14,491 nucleotides of DNA from Chlorobiota bacterium (GTDB taxonomy: Bacteria > Bacteroidota > Bacteroidia > Bacteroidales > JAADGE01): assembly GCA_030592825.1 (NCBI GenBank), contig JAUVIG010000048.1, positions 1-14,491 on the forward strand, read 5' to 3'. Of the stretch, positions 6,376 to 14,137 are shown one piece after another. Each line of letters opens with the position of its first letter. Within the stretch, counting starts at the first letter, position 1. The notes below the pieces were generated by a model, which had not been told where the DNA came from, searched no databases, and worked only from the letters and a program-made list of their open reading frames with translations. Made by a program: the position numbers and the translations under genes.

Positions 6376-8250
6376 TTATTTTTTTTTCTTTTCGAGTTCT
6401 TTTTTAATATTTACCTGTTTCAGTTGAAAATTTTCATCATATTCCAAAAAGAATGTACCGTTATTTTCAAACCCTCCGTTTTTATTTGTTCTGATAAAAT
6501 CAAAATCATAAACAATTCCCTTTTTATTTGAGAGAGTATCTGACGATAAGAGGCAAAACTGAAAATGCCTGCCGTATTTTCTGAGTGCATTAACAAAATA
6601 ATACATAATATCAAAACCTTGAAAAGCATGTTTTGAAGGTTCTGTTTCGTATATTGCCCTATATTCAGTTATAAAAACTTTCACACTATGTTCGTGATAA
6701 TTAATAAAGATTGGAGAAATATAATGGAACGACATGCTTTTTAAATGATTGATATTAATATTTTGAAAATTTTCCCATCTGGGCGAACCAACTAATCGTA
6801 TTTGATAATCTTCTTTTAAAGCATACAATTTGTCTATTACTTGTGTAACAAAAACTTCATCATCAGATGGAATAATAATTATATTATCAGTACCTGCAGT
6901 TAGAGCATCTTCAACAGAATTATCTCCGCCGGTGCTGAAGTTTACTGTTTTTAAACTTAATTCAGTTGCCCGATTATTTATAGATAAGGAATCTAAAAGT
7001 TTTGTTTTGTAAACCTCAATTAATTTATTTTCATTTTCGGTTCCGTTATGAATAATTAATATACTTGTATCACGTAATCCGATATACATATCAGAAGTCT
7101 TTTTTATTCTCATTTCATTTGAAGGAACAACTTGAAAAACAAATGGGTTGTCATAAATAAGATCTTTATTTTGTGATAAAGGCGAAATTAAATTAATATG
7201 GTGTTTTTTTGCATAATGCGATGCTATTTTAATATTTCCTGAATACACAGGGCCTATGATCAAATCAATTTCAGGGTAATTTAATTCATCCATAATATCT
7301 TTTACTTTCTTTCCGTCGTTTTCAGTATCATATACAGAAAGATTTAAAGAAAGTCCTTGAGATTTTAATTTATTTAAGGCGATTAAAATTCCTTCGTATA
7401 TCTCAATAAATCGTTGAGTATTTTTATAAAACATTTGATCTTTGTCTTCTTTATAATTTCCTAAATAATATATATTTCTGTTTAAAAAAAGAGGTAACAT
7501 AAGAACAATGTTGAAAGTCATCGTTTTATCGTATTCAAATTTATTACACGGTGTAATGTTTTCATCTTCAAAATAAAGATGTGAATAATTATTGTTTTGA
7601 TTATTAACAGAATCATTATTTACAACAATTATTTCAGAAATATTTGAACCGGATTTGGGAATCTTTAATACCTGACCGATTTTTATACCGTTTTCAGTTT
7701 CCGGATTTAATGAAATTATTTTATCAATAGAAATTCCGAATTTTTGCGATATAGAAAATAATGTATTTCCCTTTTCAACCGTGTAGTAGTATATTTGATT
7801 ATTTTTATTATCAGGATTTTCTTTATTAATATTCAGTATTTTTAAAATTTGATCTGTTTTAATACCGTATCTTGCTTCAGGATTATGCTTGATAATGTCA
7901 TTTATAGAAACTTCGTATTTTTTTGCAAGTGAAAAAAGGGTTTCACCTTGAATAACTTTGTGACTGTAAAATTCTGGAAAGTTATTTTCATTATTATTAA
8001 CGAAAGGGATGTTAAGAATTTGGCCGGCATTTATAGAAAAAGAGTGTAAATTATTTGTTTTAGCAACTTCTTTTTGCGGAACATTATATGCTTTGCATAT
8101 TGAATATAGAGTTTGCCCCAATTCAACTTTATGAACATAGTATTTCTTATTATTAATAACAATTGTTTCTTCTGATTTAATTATTTCTATTTGTGAATAT
8201 CCGGTAAAACAAATGAATAATAAAATTAATATGCTGATAAATTTTTTCAT
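6376..8250 (-). CDS. Secreted protein: three LysM domains plus periplasmic-binding-protein-like domain
   Basis: From the ATG at 8250 the protein has 624 residues. An earlier ATG at 8271 would put seven residues before the signal peptide and is less likely. Residues 1-20 are a signal peptide without a lipobox Cys (start MKKFISILIL, end TGYSQ). LysM domains lie at about 38-83, 95-139 and 155-198, each with the pattern VxxGxTLxSI/L...Y/F-x-V/I...GQ-I/V-L. From about 245 to 600 the sequence resembles type 1 periplasmic binding proteins of amino-acid transporters (FNIVLMLPLF, LIIGPVYSGNI, INLISPLSQN). LysM binds peptidoglycan, so this would be a wall-bound ligand-binding protein. No transporter genes are near, so transport is unlikely. 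A LpoA-like accessory role or a sensing role is possible but only inferred. The HAMP-GAF sensor gene lies 41 bases downstream. Confidence 0.87.
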   Translation of the reverse strand: MKKFISILILLFICFTGYSQIEIIKSEETIVINNKKYYVHKVELGQTLYSICKAYNVPQKEVAKTNNLHSFSINAGQILNIPFVNNNENNFPEFYSHKVIQGETLFSLAKKYEVSINDIIKHNPEARYGIKTDQILKILNINKENPDNKNNQIYYYTVEKGNTLFSISQKFGISIDKIISLNPETENGIKIGQVLKIPKSGSNISEIIVVNNDSVNNQNNNYSHLYFEDENITPCNKFEYDKTMTFNIVLMLPLFLNRNIYYLGNYKEDKDQMFYKNTQRFIEIYEGILIALNKLKSQGLSLNLSVYDTENDGKKVKDIMDELNYPEIDLIIGPVYSGNIKIASHYAKKHHINLISPLSQNKDLIYDNPFVFQVVPSNEMRIKKTSDMYIGLRDTSILIIHNGTENENKLIEVYKTKLLDSLSINNRATELSLKTVNFSTGGDNSVEDALTAGTDNIIIIPSDDEVFVTQVIDKLYALKEDYQIRLVGSPRWENFQNININHLKSMSFHYISPIFINYHEHSVKVFITEYRAIYETEPSKHAFQGFDIMYYFVNALRKYGRHFQFCLLSSDTLSNKKGIVYDFDFIRTNKNGGFENNGTFFLEYDENFQLKQVNIKKELEKKKK

Positions 8251-8268
8251 AACAGTCAGAATTTGACA

Positions 8269-8276
8269 CAAAAATA
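8269..8276 (-). promoter_or_regulatory. Candidate -7 element (TATTTTTG) of the LysM gene
   Basis: The minus-strand octamer TATTTTTG matches TAnnTTTG and lies 18 bases before the ATG at 8250. If used, transcription would start between the ATG at 8271 and that at 8250, which supports the shorter protein. No -33 TTG is seen at the expected distance. Confidence 0.35.
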
Positions 8277-8379
8277 TAAAAAAGAATAAGGATTAAAATA
8301 ATTTGTTATTAATTGAGCTTAGCTTTAATTATTAATTAAACTTTATAAATCTTATAGTTAATACATACCTATTACGGTA

Positions 8380-9066
8380 TTATGCTTTATTATAGAACGA
8401 AACAGAAGTCGAAACTGATACAGAAATAAAAGTCCAAATGATTATTAATACAAATCCTAACATTACTGAACTGCTGAAATATAACTCATAATTGTTTAAT
8501 AGAAGTGTAATTAAAGCTAAAACTATAGGTAATGCTGATATTATTGCAAATAACTTACCAATGAATTTATATTTATAATAATGATATGACATAAGCAACA
8601 GTACTAAAGAAAGGCTAAGCCATTTTATCCAAGTGAAAATTCTTAAATAAGAAATATATTTGGAAAAATCAATTCTTGAAACCAATAATTCTTGAATACG
8701 AAACAATTGTATGTTTTCTGCAACATCAAAAATAAGTGCTGATACAGATAATAATATACCCAAATAATATATATTTTTTCTTTCTGTTTTTATAAGTTTT
8801 ATAAAAACTAACATAATAAAAGAAGAATAAGCAATCATATAAGCATAATCAACCATATTTTGATCATGTACACCTTTTATCACATCTTTTTTAAATTCAT
8901 TATTTTCCATAAATAAGTTATTAACATCTTGTGTGCTTTTTGAAAATTCAAATTTTATAACAGGAGAGTCGTAATTGCCTGTATTATAAAAATAAACATA
9001 ACTCATTGACAGCGTTAAAATGGTAATAATCAATGCTGTGTATTGTATTGCCGAGATTTTTTTCAT
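8380..9066 (-). CDS. Uncharacterised six-helix integral membrane protein
   Basis: This protein has 228 residues and six predicted membrane helices at about 7-27, 72-93, 98-116, 143-163, 168-190 and 198-218. Between helices 1 and 2 is a 45-residue hydrophilic stretch, IKFEFSKSTQDVNN to GVHDQNMVDY. Helix 3 ends in a DVAEN motif. A segment with FEF before helix 2, the DxxEN motif at the end of helix 3 and a WIKWL before helix 4 recalls a group of small bacterial membrane proteins without known function. I cannot name the family. The ATG start has no Shine-Dalgarno. The gene is on the same strand as the sigma factor gene but is separated from it by a strong hairpin terminator. An 8-of-8 TAnnTTTG match lies upstream, so it is probably transcribed on its own. 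Confidence 0.85.
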   Translation of the reverse strand: MKKISAIQYTALIITILTLSMSYVYFYNTGNYDSPVIKFEFSKSTQDVNNLFMENNEFKKDVIKGVHDQNMVDYAYMIAYSSFIMLVFIKLIKTERKNIYYLGILLSVSALIFDVAENIQLFRIQELLVSRIDFSKYISYLRIFTWIKWLSLSLVLLLMSYHYYKYKFIGKLFAIISALPIVLALITLLLNNYELYFSSSVMLGFVLIIIWTFISVSVSTSVSFYNKA

Positions 9067-9081
9067 TTGTCTGTTTTATTA

Positions 9082-9089
9082 CAAAATTA
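9082..9089 (-). promoter_or_regulatory. Candidate -7 element (TAATTTTG) of the membrane protein gene
   Basis: The minus-strand octamer TAATTTTG is an exact TAnnTTTG match 15 bases before the ATG at 9066. It lies downstream of the sigma factor terminator, where a new promoter would be needed. No convincing -33 element was found. Confidence 0.4.
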
Positions 9090-9122
9090 AAAAATTATTG
9101 GTTCTGTACGAAATAGAAATAA

Positions 9123-9152
9123 AAAAGCTTGTTATTATAATAACAAGCTTTT
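9123..9152 (-). terminator. Terminator hairpin after the ECF sigma gene
   Basis: This is a perfect 30-base palindrome with arms AAAAGCTTGTTATTA and TAATAACAAGCTTTT. Read on the minus strand it starts 25 bases after the sigma gene stop. It ends in a run of six T, as expected of an intrinsic terminator for that gene. Confidence 0.85.
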
Positions 9153-9177
9153 CTCTTATTTTGGTTTTTTATTATCT

Positions 9178-9768
9178 CTAAATGATTGATAAATTCAAAT
9201 TCTTTTCTTCAATAATCTTTCTTAAATTAATCAGAGCATATCTCATTCTTCCCAATGCCGTATTTATACTGACATCCGTTTGTTCAGCAATTTCTTTGAA
9301 ACTTAGGTTTCCGAAGTGTCGTAATAACACAACTTCTTTTTGTTCATTGGGCAGTTCTTCCACTAAATCTCTGATGTCTTTTGCAATTTGGTCTTGAATA
9401 AGAGAATCTTCTATTGTATCTTCTGAAAATTCTTTAGAATTAAAGATGTCAATTTCAGGCTTAGCATCATTTGAATAGGTGGGCATTCTTGTTTCTTTTC
9501 TGAAAAAATCAATAGTTAAATTATGTGCGATTCTGATTACCCATGATACAAATACACCTTGTTCGTTATACCTTCCTTGTTTTAAAGATTTAATAACCTT
9601 AATAAAGGTATCTTGGAAAATATCTTCTGCAAGTTTTTGGTTTTTTACTATAAAATAAATGTAGGTGTAAACTCTTTCTTTGTGACGATTGATGAGTATT
9701 TCAAGTGCATACGACTCACCTTCAATAAACTTTTTTACAAGTTCCTTGTCCTTTAGTTTAGTTTTCAT
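9178..9768 (-). CDS. ECF-type RNA polymerase sigma factor
   Basis: This 196-residue protein has the two-domain layout of ECF sigma factors. Region 2 is at about 25-92 (YFIVKNQKLAEDIFQDTFIKV, then SWVIRIAHNLTIDFFRK). A linker follows, and region 4 is at about 137-190 (LPNEQKEVVLLRHFGNLSFKEIAEQTDVSINTALGRMRYALINLR), with the helix-turn-helix in SFKEIAEQTDVSINTAL. It would direct core RNA polymerase to a dedicated promoter set. No anti-sigma gene is adjacent, because the downstream gene codes for a six-helix membrane protein without an anti-sigma signature. The start is set by a perfect Shine-Dalgarno at 9773-9778, rare in this phylum. The gene ends at a strong terminator and is divergent from uvrA. 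Confidence 0.94.
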   Translation of the reverse strand: MKTKLKDKELVKKFIEGESYALEILINRHKERVYTYIYFIVKNQKLAEDIFQDTFIKVIKSLKQGRYNEQGVFVSWVIRIAHNLTIDFFRKETRMPTYSNDAKPEIDIFNSKEFSEDTIEDSLIQDQIAKDIRDLVEELPNEQKEVVLLRHFGNLSFKEIAEQTDVSINTALGRMRYALINLRKIIEEKNLNLSII

Positions 9769-9772
9769 AGTA

Positions 9773-9778
9773 CCTCCT
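9773..9778 (-). promoter_or_regulatory. Perfect Shine-Dalgarno (AGGAGG) before the sigma factor gene
   Basis: On the minus strand AGGAGG, followed by TACT, lies four bases before the ATG at 9768. The other genes in this window start after A-rich leaders without such a site, as is normal in Bacteroidota. It both fixes the start and hints at special translational control. Confidence 0.85.
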
Positions 9779-9899
9779 ATTTTGTTTGATTAATAATAAG
9801 AGTAGAATTATACTATAGGCAAATAATTTTAAGTTAAAAATTAGAGTTTAGGTTTTCTAAATGCAAATATCAACTATATTTTGAGAAAAAAAAATATTT

Positions 9900-9926
9900 T
9901 TTGATAAATGCTATTAATTAATTTTG
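9900..9926 (+). promoter_or_regulatory. Candidate uvrA promoter
   Basis: TTTG at 9900-9903, within TTTTTGATAAA, could be the -33 element. TAATTTTG at 9919-9926 is an exact TAnnTTTG -7 match. The 15-base gap is shorter than the usual 17-23. The same TTTTTGATAAA string precedes the candidate promoter at 1403. Its position implies a leader of about 45 bases to the ATG at 9978. Confidence 0.5.
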
Positions 9927-9977
9927 CATTTTAATAATATTAATAAACAATATCCGTGCCTAAAAAAGTTATTTAAT

Positions 9978-12806
9978 ATGCCTGATAAATTTAAAAAATC
10001 TGAATTGTATTCTGAAAATATTGAGATTAAAGGTGCAAAAGAACATAATTTAAAGAATATTAACCTTATTATTGAAAGAGATAAGTTTACTGTCATTACA
10101 GGGCTTTCAGGCTCCGGAAAGTCATCTCTGGCATTTGATACTTTATATGCTGAAGGGCAAAGACGATATGTTGAAAGTTTATCTTCTTATGCAAGACAAT
10201 TTTTGGGAAGATTGCATAAACCTGAAGTCGAATATATAAAAGGAATTCCGCCGGCAATAGCAGTTGAACAGAAAGTAAACACTTCAAATCCGCGTTCAAC
10301 CGTTGGTACATCAACTGAGATTTACGATTATTTAAAATTATTATATGCAAGAATAGGTGAGACATTTTCACCTGTATCCGGAAAAAAAGTAAAAAGACAT
10401 TCGGTAACTGATGTTTCAAATTTTTTATTAAGTTTTCCTGAATCGACTAAAGCATTAATATTAGCACCGATTCATGTAATAAGTAACAGAACATGCTTGG
10501 AACAACTTCAAGTTTTATTAAAACAAGGATTTTCTCGTGTAGAATTTGATGAAAAGATTGAAAAGATTGATGAACTGATAAAAAAAGAATCTCTTAAAAA
10601 ACCTAAAACTGCTTTTATTGTAATTGACAGAATTTCAGTTTCAAATGATGAAGACACAATCGGCAGGATTGGAGATTCAGTTCAAACAGCTTTTTATGAG
10701 GGAACCGGAGAGTGTTTGATAAAAGTTTTTACGAAAAATGAACTGATAAAAGAATCTTTTTCAAACAGGTTTGAAGCAGACGGAATTAAATTTGAAATTC
10801 CTACTGTTCATACCTTCAGTTTTAATAATCCGTTGGGAGCTTGTCCTGTTTGTGAAGGTTTCGGTAAAACAATGGGTATTGATGAAGATCTTGTGATACC
10901 TAATAAAACATTATCAATATATGAAGAAGCAGTTGCATGTTGGAAAGGTGAGAAAATGAGTTGGTATAAAGATCAATTCATAAATGTGGCTAATAAATTT
11001 GATTTCCCTGTTCATAAGCCATACAGACAATTATCACCAAAACAAAAAGAAGTATTATGGGATGGTAATGAATATTATAACGGCTTATATTCTTTTTTTA
11101 AAATGATTGAAAAGAAGAGCCGAAAAATCCAGTTCAGAGTGATGTTGTCTCGTTACAGAGGCAAAACAACTTGTTATCACTGCAAAGGAACTCGACTAAA
11201 AAAAGAAGCGAGTTATGTTAAGATAAACAGAAAGTCAATCAGTGAACTTGTGAACATTTCAATTACTGAACTAAAAGCATTTTTTGAATCAATTAAATTA
11301 TCAGAACATCAATTAAAAACAGGTAAAAGAATATTGACAGAAATAAGGAACAGAATTCAATATTTGGATGATGTCGGTTTGAGTTATTTAACACTCAACA
11401 GGTTATCTTCGACTTTATCAGGCGGAGAATCACAAAGGATTAATTTGTCAAGTTCATTAGGAAGCAGTTTAGTCGGTTCGTTATATATATTGGATGAGCC
11501 CAGTATTGGTTTGCATTCTAAAGATACCGGTTTGTTAATTAAGGTGTTGAAACAATTAAGAGACATTGGAAATACTGTAATTGTGGTTGAACACGATGAA
11601 GAAATAATTAAAAAATCTGATCGAATAATTGATATTGGCCCTTTTGCCGGAACTGAAGGGGGTGAGATTGTTTTTGAAGGAACTTATAATGAGATATTGA
11701 ATAACGAAAATACTCAAAATAACTCATTGACGGTTAAATATCTTAAAGGGAAAATGACGGTACCTTTACCCGAAAAAAGGAGGATTTCAAATAATTATAT
11801 CAAATTAACCGGAGCGAGCCATAATAATTTAAAGGCAATTGATGTATGCTTTCCTTTAAACGTGATGACCGTTGTAACAGGAGTAAGCGGATCAGGAAAA
11901 TCATCATTAGTAAGAGATATTTTATTTCTTGCATTAAGCAGAGAGATAAATGATTATGGAAAAAAGCCCGGAAGTTATGCTTCAATTGAAGGCGATCTTA
12001 AATTAATTGATGAAATTGAATTTGTAAATCAAAACCCGATTGGTAAATCATCAAGATCAAATCCTGTTACATATATAAAAGCATTTGATGAGATAAGAAA
12101 GTTATTTGCAATTCAACAAAATGCAAAGATCAATGGTTTTAAGCCCGGACATTTTTCTTTTAATGTTGACGGAGGAAGATGCGAAACATGCAGGGGTGAA
12201 GGTGAAATAAGAATTGAGATGCAATTTATGGCAGATGTACATTTAGAATGTGAGGAATGCAAAGGAAAACGTTTTAAAGACGAAGTGCTGGATGTAGAAT
12301 ATAAAGCCAAGAATATATATGATATTTTAGAGTTAACAGTTGATGAAGCTTATATATTTTTTTCAGAGAATAATGAAACAAAAAAAATATCCGATTTAAT
12401 CAGGCCATTGGCAGATGTAGGTTTGGGATACGTTAAATTAGGTCAATCTTCAAATACATTAAGTGGCGGCGAAAGTCAAAGAATAAAACTTGCATCATTT
12501 TTAAGTAAGGAGAAATCTTTTAAAAAAACAATGTTTATTTTTGACGAACCCACAACCGGATTACATTTTCATGATATAAATAAGTTATTAAAGTCATTTA
12601 ATGCTTTGTTAGACAGAGGTCATACTATTGTAATAATTGAACATAATCTCGAAGTAATAAAATCGGCTGATTACGTTATTGATTTAGGCCCTGAAGGAGG
12701 TGATAAAGGAGGTTGTCTTTTATTCGAAGGTAGTCCCGAAGACCTTGCTAATTGTAAAGAATCATATACAGCAAAATATCTGAAAGAAAAATTACATAAA
12801 TCCTGA
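9978..12806 (+). CDS. uvrA: UvrABC system protein A (excinuclease ABC, damage-recognition ATPase)
   Basis: From the ATG at 9978 the protein has 942 residues, matching typical UvrA length. A TTG at 9924 lies inside the probable promoter and is rejected. UvrA dimers scan DNA, load UvrB at lesions and start nucleotide excision repair. Both ABC modules are complete: Walker A at about 42-50 (GLSGSGKSS) and 635-643 (GVSGSGKSS), and LSGGESQRI signatures at about 480 and 828. DEPSIGLH and DEPTTGLH Walker B motifs follow these signatures. Zinc-binding Cys pairs are seen at about 289 (CPVC) and 399 (CYHC), and at about 735 (CETC) and 758 (CEEC). The insert between Walker A and the first zinc pair, which carries the UvrB-binding region, is full length. 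No uvrB or uvrC is nearby, which is normal. It is transcribed away from the sigma factor gene. A weak AT-only hairpin follows the stop. Confidence 0.97.
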   Translation: MPDKFKKSELYSENIEIKGAKEHNLKNINLIIERDKFTVITGLSGSGKSSLAFDTLYAEGQRRYVESLSSYARQFLGRLHKPEVEYIKGIPPAIAVEQKVNTSNPRSTVGTSTEIYDYLKLLYARIGETFSPVSGKKVKRHSVTDVSNFLLSFPESTKALILAPIHVISNRTCLEQLQVLLKQGFSRVEFDEKIEKIDELIKKESLKKPKTAFIVIDRISVSNDEDTIGRIGDSVQTAFYEGTGECLIKVFTKNELIKESFSNRFEADGIKFEIPTVHTFSFNNPLGACPVCEGFGKTMGIDEDLVIPNKTLSIYEEAVACWKGEKMSWYKDQFINVANKFDFPVHKPYRQLSPKQKEVLWDGNEYYNGLYSFFKMIEKKSRKIQFRVMLSRYRGKTTCYHCKGTRLKKEASYVKINRKSISELVNISITELKAFFESIKLSEHQLKTGKRILTEIRNRIQYLDDVGLSYLTLNRLSSTLSGGESQRINLSSSLGSSLVGSLYILDEPSIGLHSKDTGLLIKVLKQLRDIGNTVIVVEHDEEIIKKSDRIIDIGPFAGTEGGEIVFEGTYNEILNNENTQNNSLTVKYLKGKMTVPLPEKRRISNNYIKLTGASHNNLKAIDVCFPLNVMTVVTGVSGSGKSSLVRDILFLALSREINDYGKKPGSYASIEGDLKLIDEIEFVNQNPIGKSSRSNPVTYIKAFDEIRKLFAIQQNAKINGFKPGHFSFNVDGGRCETCRGEGEIRIEMQFMADVHLECEECKGKRFKDEVLDVEYKAKNIYDILELTVDEAYIFFSENNETKKISDLIRPLADVGLGYVKLGQSSNTLSGGESQRIKLASFLSKEKSFKKTMFIFDEPTTGLHFHDINKLLKSFNALLDRGHTIVIIEHNLEVIKSADYVIDLGPEGGDKGGCLLFEGSPEDLANCKESYTAKYLKEKLHKS

Positions 12807-12824
12807 TTTCATTTTAAATGAAAT
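12806..12824 (+). terminator. Weak hairpin at the uvrA stop codon
   Basis: ATTTCATTT at 12806-12814 pairs with AAATGAAAT at 12816-12824, starting at the last base of the stop codon. It is AT-rich and has no T run, so terminator function is doubtful. The rest of the gap to 12977 shows nothing else that I can assign. Confidence 0.3.
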
Positions 12825-12977
12825 TAATGATAAAACCGGATAATCTAATAATTTGATTTAGAGATAATAGTTTTTAAAAAATTTATAAACTCTCATTATT
12901 TTTTTATAAATTTATCCGCTTAAAGTATTATTACTTTATTTAACAATAATTTAGTATTAACATTAAAATTATTTAAA

Positions 12978-13958
12978 ATGGGATTTTTTAACAAAATGAA
13001 AAACAAGGCTAAAGATTTGAAAGATAATATTAAAGATGAGTTTTTTGATGATGAAGAAAAGGAAAAGGATGAAGAAGTATCAGCAAAGGAAGATGAGACA
13101 GAAGAAGAATCAGAAATTGAAGAGGAATTTGAGGATGATGAAGACGATGATGACGATGAAGATGACGATACTGATGTGACTGTAATGCCTACCGGTTGGG
13201 AACAATATTCTGACGAAGAAATCTTAGGTAAAATATCAGTGGTAGCATTAGAATACAGTCAAAGAGGTGAAGATGAAAATTATTTGAGAGAAGAGGGTTT
13301 ACAAAATGAGGATCATTTAATGGGATTTAAAACACACTTTGAAAATGAATTTGCAGAAAAAAGAGGCATTAGTTTATACGATGTAATGGGGATTGCTACA
13401 CAAGCTACACAAAAAATGATGCTTCAAAATGCCGAAGGAATGAAAGATGAGGGAGGTATTATGGAACCGGTTGAAGGAATAAATTGCGAAGATTGGGCAA
13501 AAGCAAATGCTGCTATTGCATCAGGAACTTCGCAGGATGAAGCGATTAAAATGATCGGTGTTGATCTCGCTAAATGGGATAAAGTTAATAATGAATGGAC
13601 AACCAGAATGTCAAATGATACAACATTTACGATTTCTCAAGTATACGGAAATGCATTTTCTGCATCTGCAACTGGAAATTTAGGCGGTATCGCAGATATT
13701 AATGAGGAAAACTCTCCTTATGAAAAATGGGTAGAAATAAATGTTGCTCAAGGTAGATTAACATCTCAGGGAAAAGATGCTCAACAAATTTTAGCTTCAT
13801 TCGGATTAACTGTTACCGATTGGTCAAATGCAAGTGCATTTTGGTCACAAAAGACGACAACGGATGTTGAAAAATATTACAAAGAAGATGTCAGATTAAC
13901 ACCGATTTACGAAGAAAAATACAAAGCAGGAAGTGTTCATGATGATATAGAATTTTAA
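12978..13958 (+). CDS. Uncharacterised acidic protein with a threefold internal repeat
   Basis: This is a 326-residue protein without signal peptide or membrane segment, so probably cytoplasmic. Residues 1-22 form a basic amphipathic helix (MGFFNKMKNKAKDLKDNIKD). Residues 24-66 are almost only Asp and Glu, probably disordered. The rest seems built from three related units. Unit 2 at about 172-226 reads DWAKANAAIASG, then IGVDLAKWDKVNNEW, then FTISQVYGNAF. Unit 3 at about 250-315 reads KWVEINVAQGRLTSQG, then FGLTVTDWSNASAFW, then a Lys/Tyr-rich end. Unit 1 at about 90-145 is weaker (EEGLQNEDHLMGFKTHFENEF, ISLYDVMG). The shared pattern is W...N.A..G, then G(V/L)...W.....W. I do not recognise a characterised family. 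The gene follows uvrA by 171 bases and is followed by the inverted-repeat element. Confidence 0.85.
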   Translation: MGFFNKMKNKAKDLKDNIKDEFFDDEEKEKDEEVSAKEDETEEESEIEEEFEDDEDDDDDEDDDTDVTVMPTGWEQYSDEEILGKISVVALEYSQRGEDENYLREEGLQNEDHLMGFKTHFENEFAEKRGISLYDVMGIATQATQKMMLQNAEGMKDEGGIMEPVEGINCEDWAKANAAIASGTSQDEAIKMIGVDLAKWDKVNNEWTTRMSNDTTFTISQVYGNAFSASATGNLGGIADINEENSPYEKWVEINVAQGRLTSQGKDAQQILASFGLTVTDWSNASAFWSQKTTTDVEKYYKEDVRLTPIYEEKYKAGSVHDDIEF

Positions 13959-13977
13959 ATTTTTACAGATTGATATA

Positions 13978-14099
13978 AGGCTGTCTAAAAAAGTCATTTT
14001 CTCACGCAAAGTCGCAAAGACATATTGTGCAGATAATCTGCCATATACGTTTTTTATCTTTCCGAAAGAAGACAATTTATTTTGCTTTTAAGACAGCCT
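13978..14099. repeat. 122-base inverted-repeat element (MITE-like), also a possible terminator
   Basis: The ends are AGGCTGTCT (13978-13986) and AGACAGCCT (14091-14099), perfect 9-base inverted repeats. The pairing extends inward through four A/T pairs and a G/C pair with small bulges. Inside are a direct repeat CGCAAAGT/CGCAAAGA (14005-14020) and a strong small hairpin GCAGAT-A-ATCTGC (14029-14041). There is no long open reading frame. A run of T follows at 14101-14107, so the paired ends could terminate transcription from the gene at 12978. No target-site duplication is clear. The layout fits a small non-autonomous mobile element, but copy number cannot be judged here. Confidence 0.65.
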
Positions 14100-14137
14100 C
14101 TTTTTTTATTGTTTAGGCTTAGTAACGAAATAAAACC

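Noticed and set aside
8251..8271. Upstream ATG adding seven residues to the LysM protein
   Set aside because: It would place non-hydrophobic residues before a well-formed signal peptide, and a candidate promoter element overlaps it.
8324..8340. 17-base AT-only palindrome between the LysM and membrane protein genes
   Set aside because: The stem has no G or C and no clear T run, so it is not convincing as a terminator in DNA this AT-rich.
9924..9977. TTG start extending UvrA by 18 residues
   Set aside because: The TTG is part of the probable -7 element, and the ATG at 9978 gives the usual UvrA length.
12838..12918. CGGATAA and TTATCCG about 80 bases apart after uvrA
   Set aside because: Seven-base arms at this distance are expected by chance, and no other element features were found.
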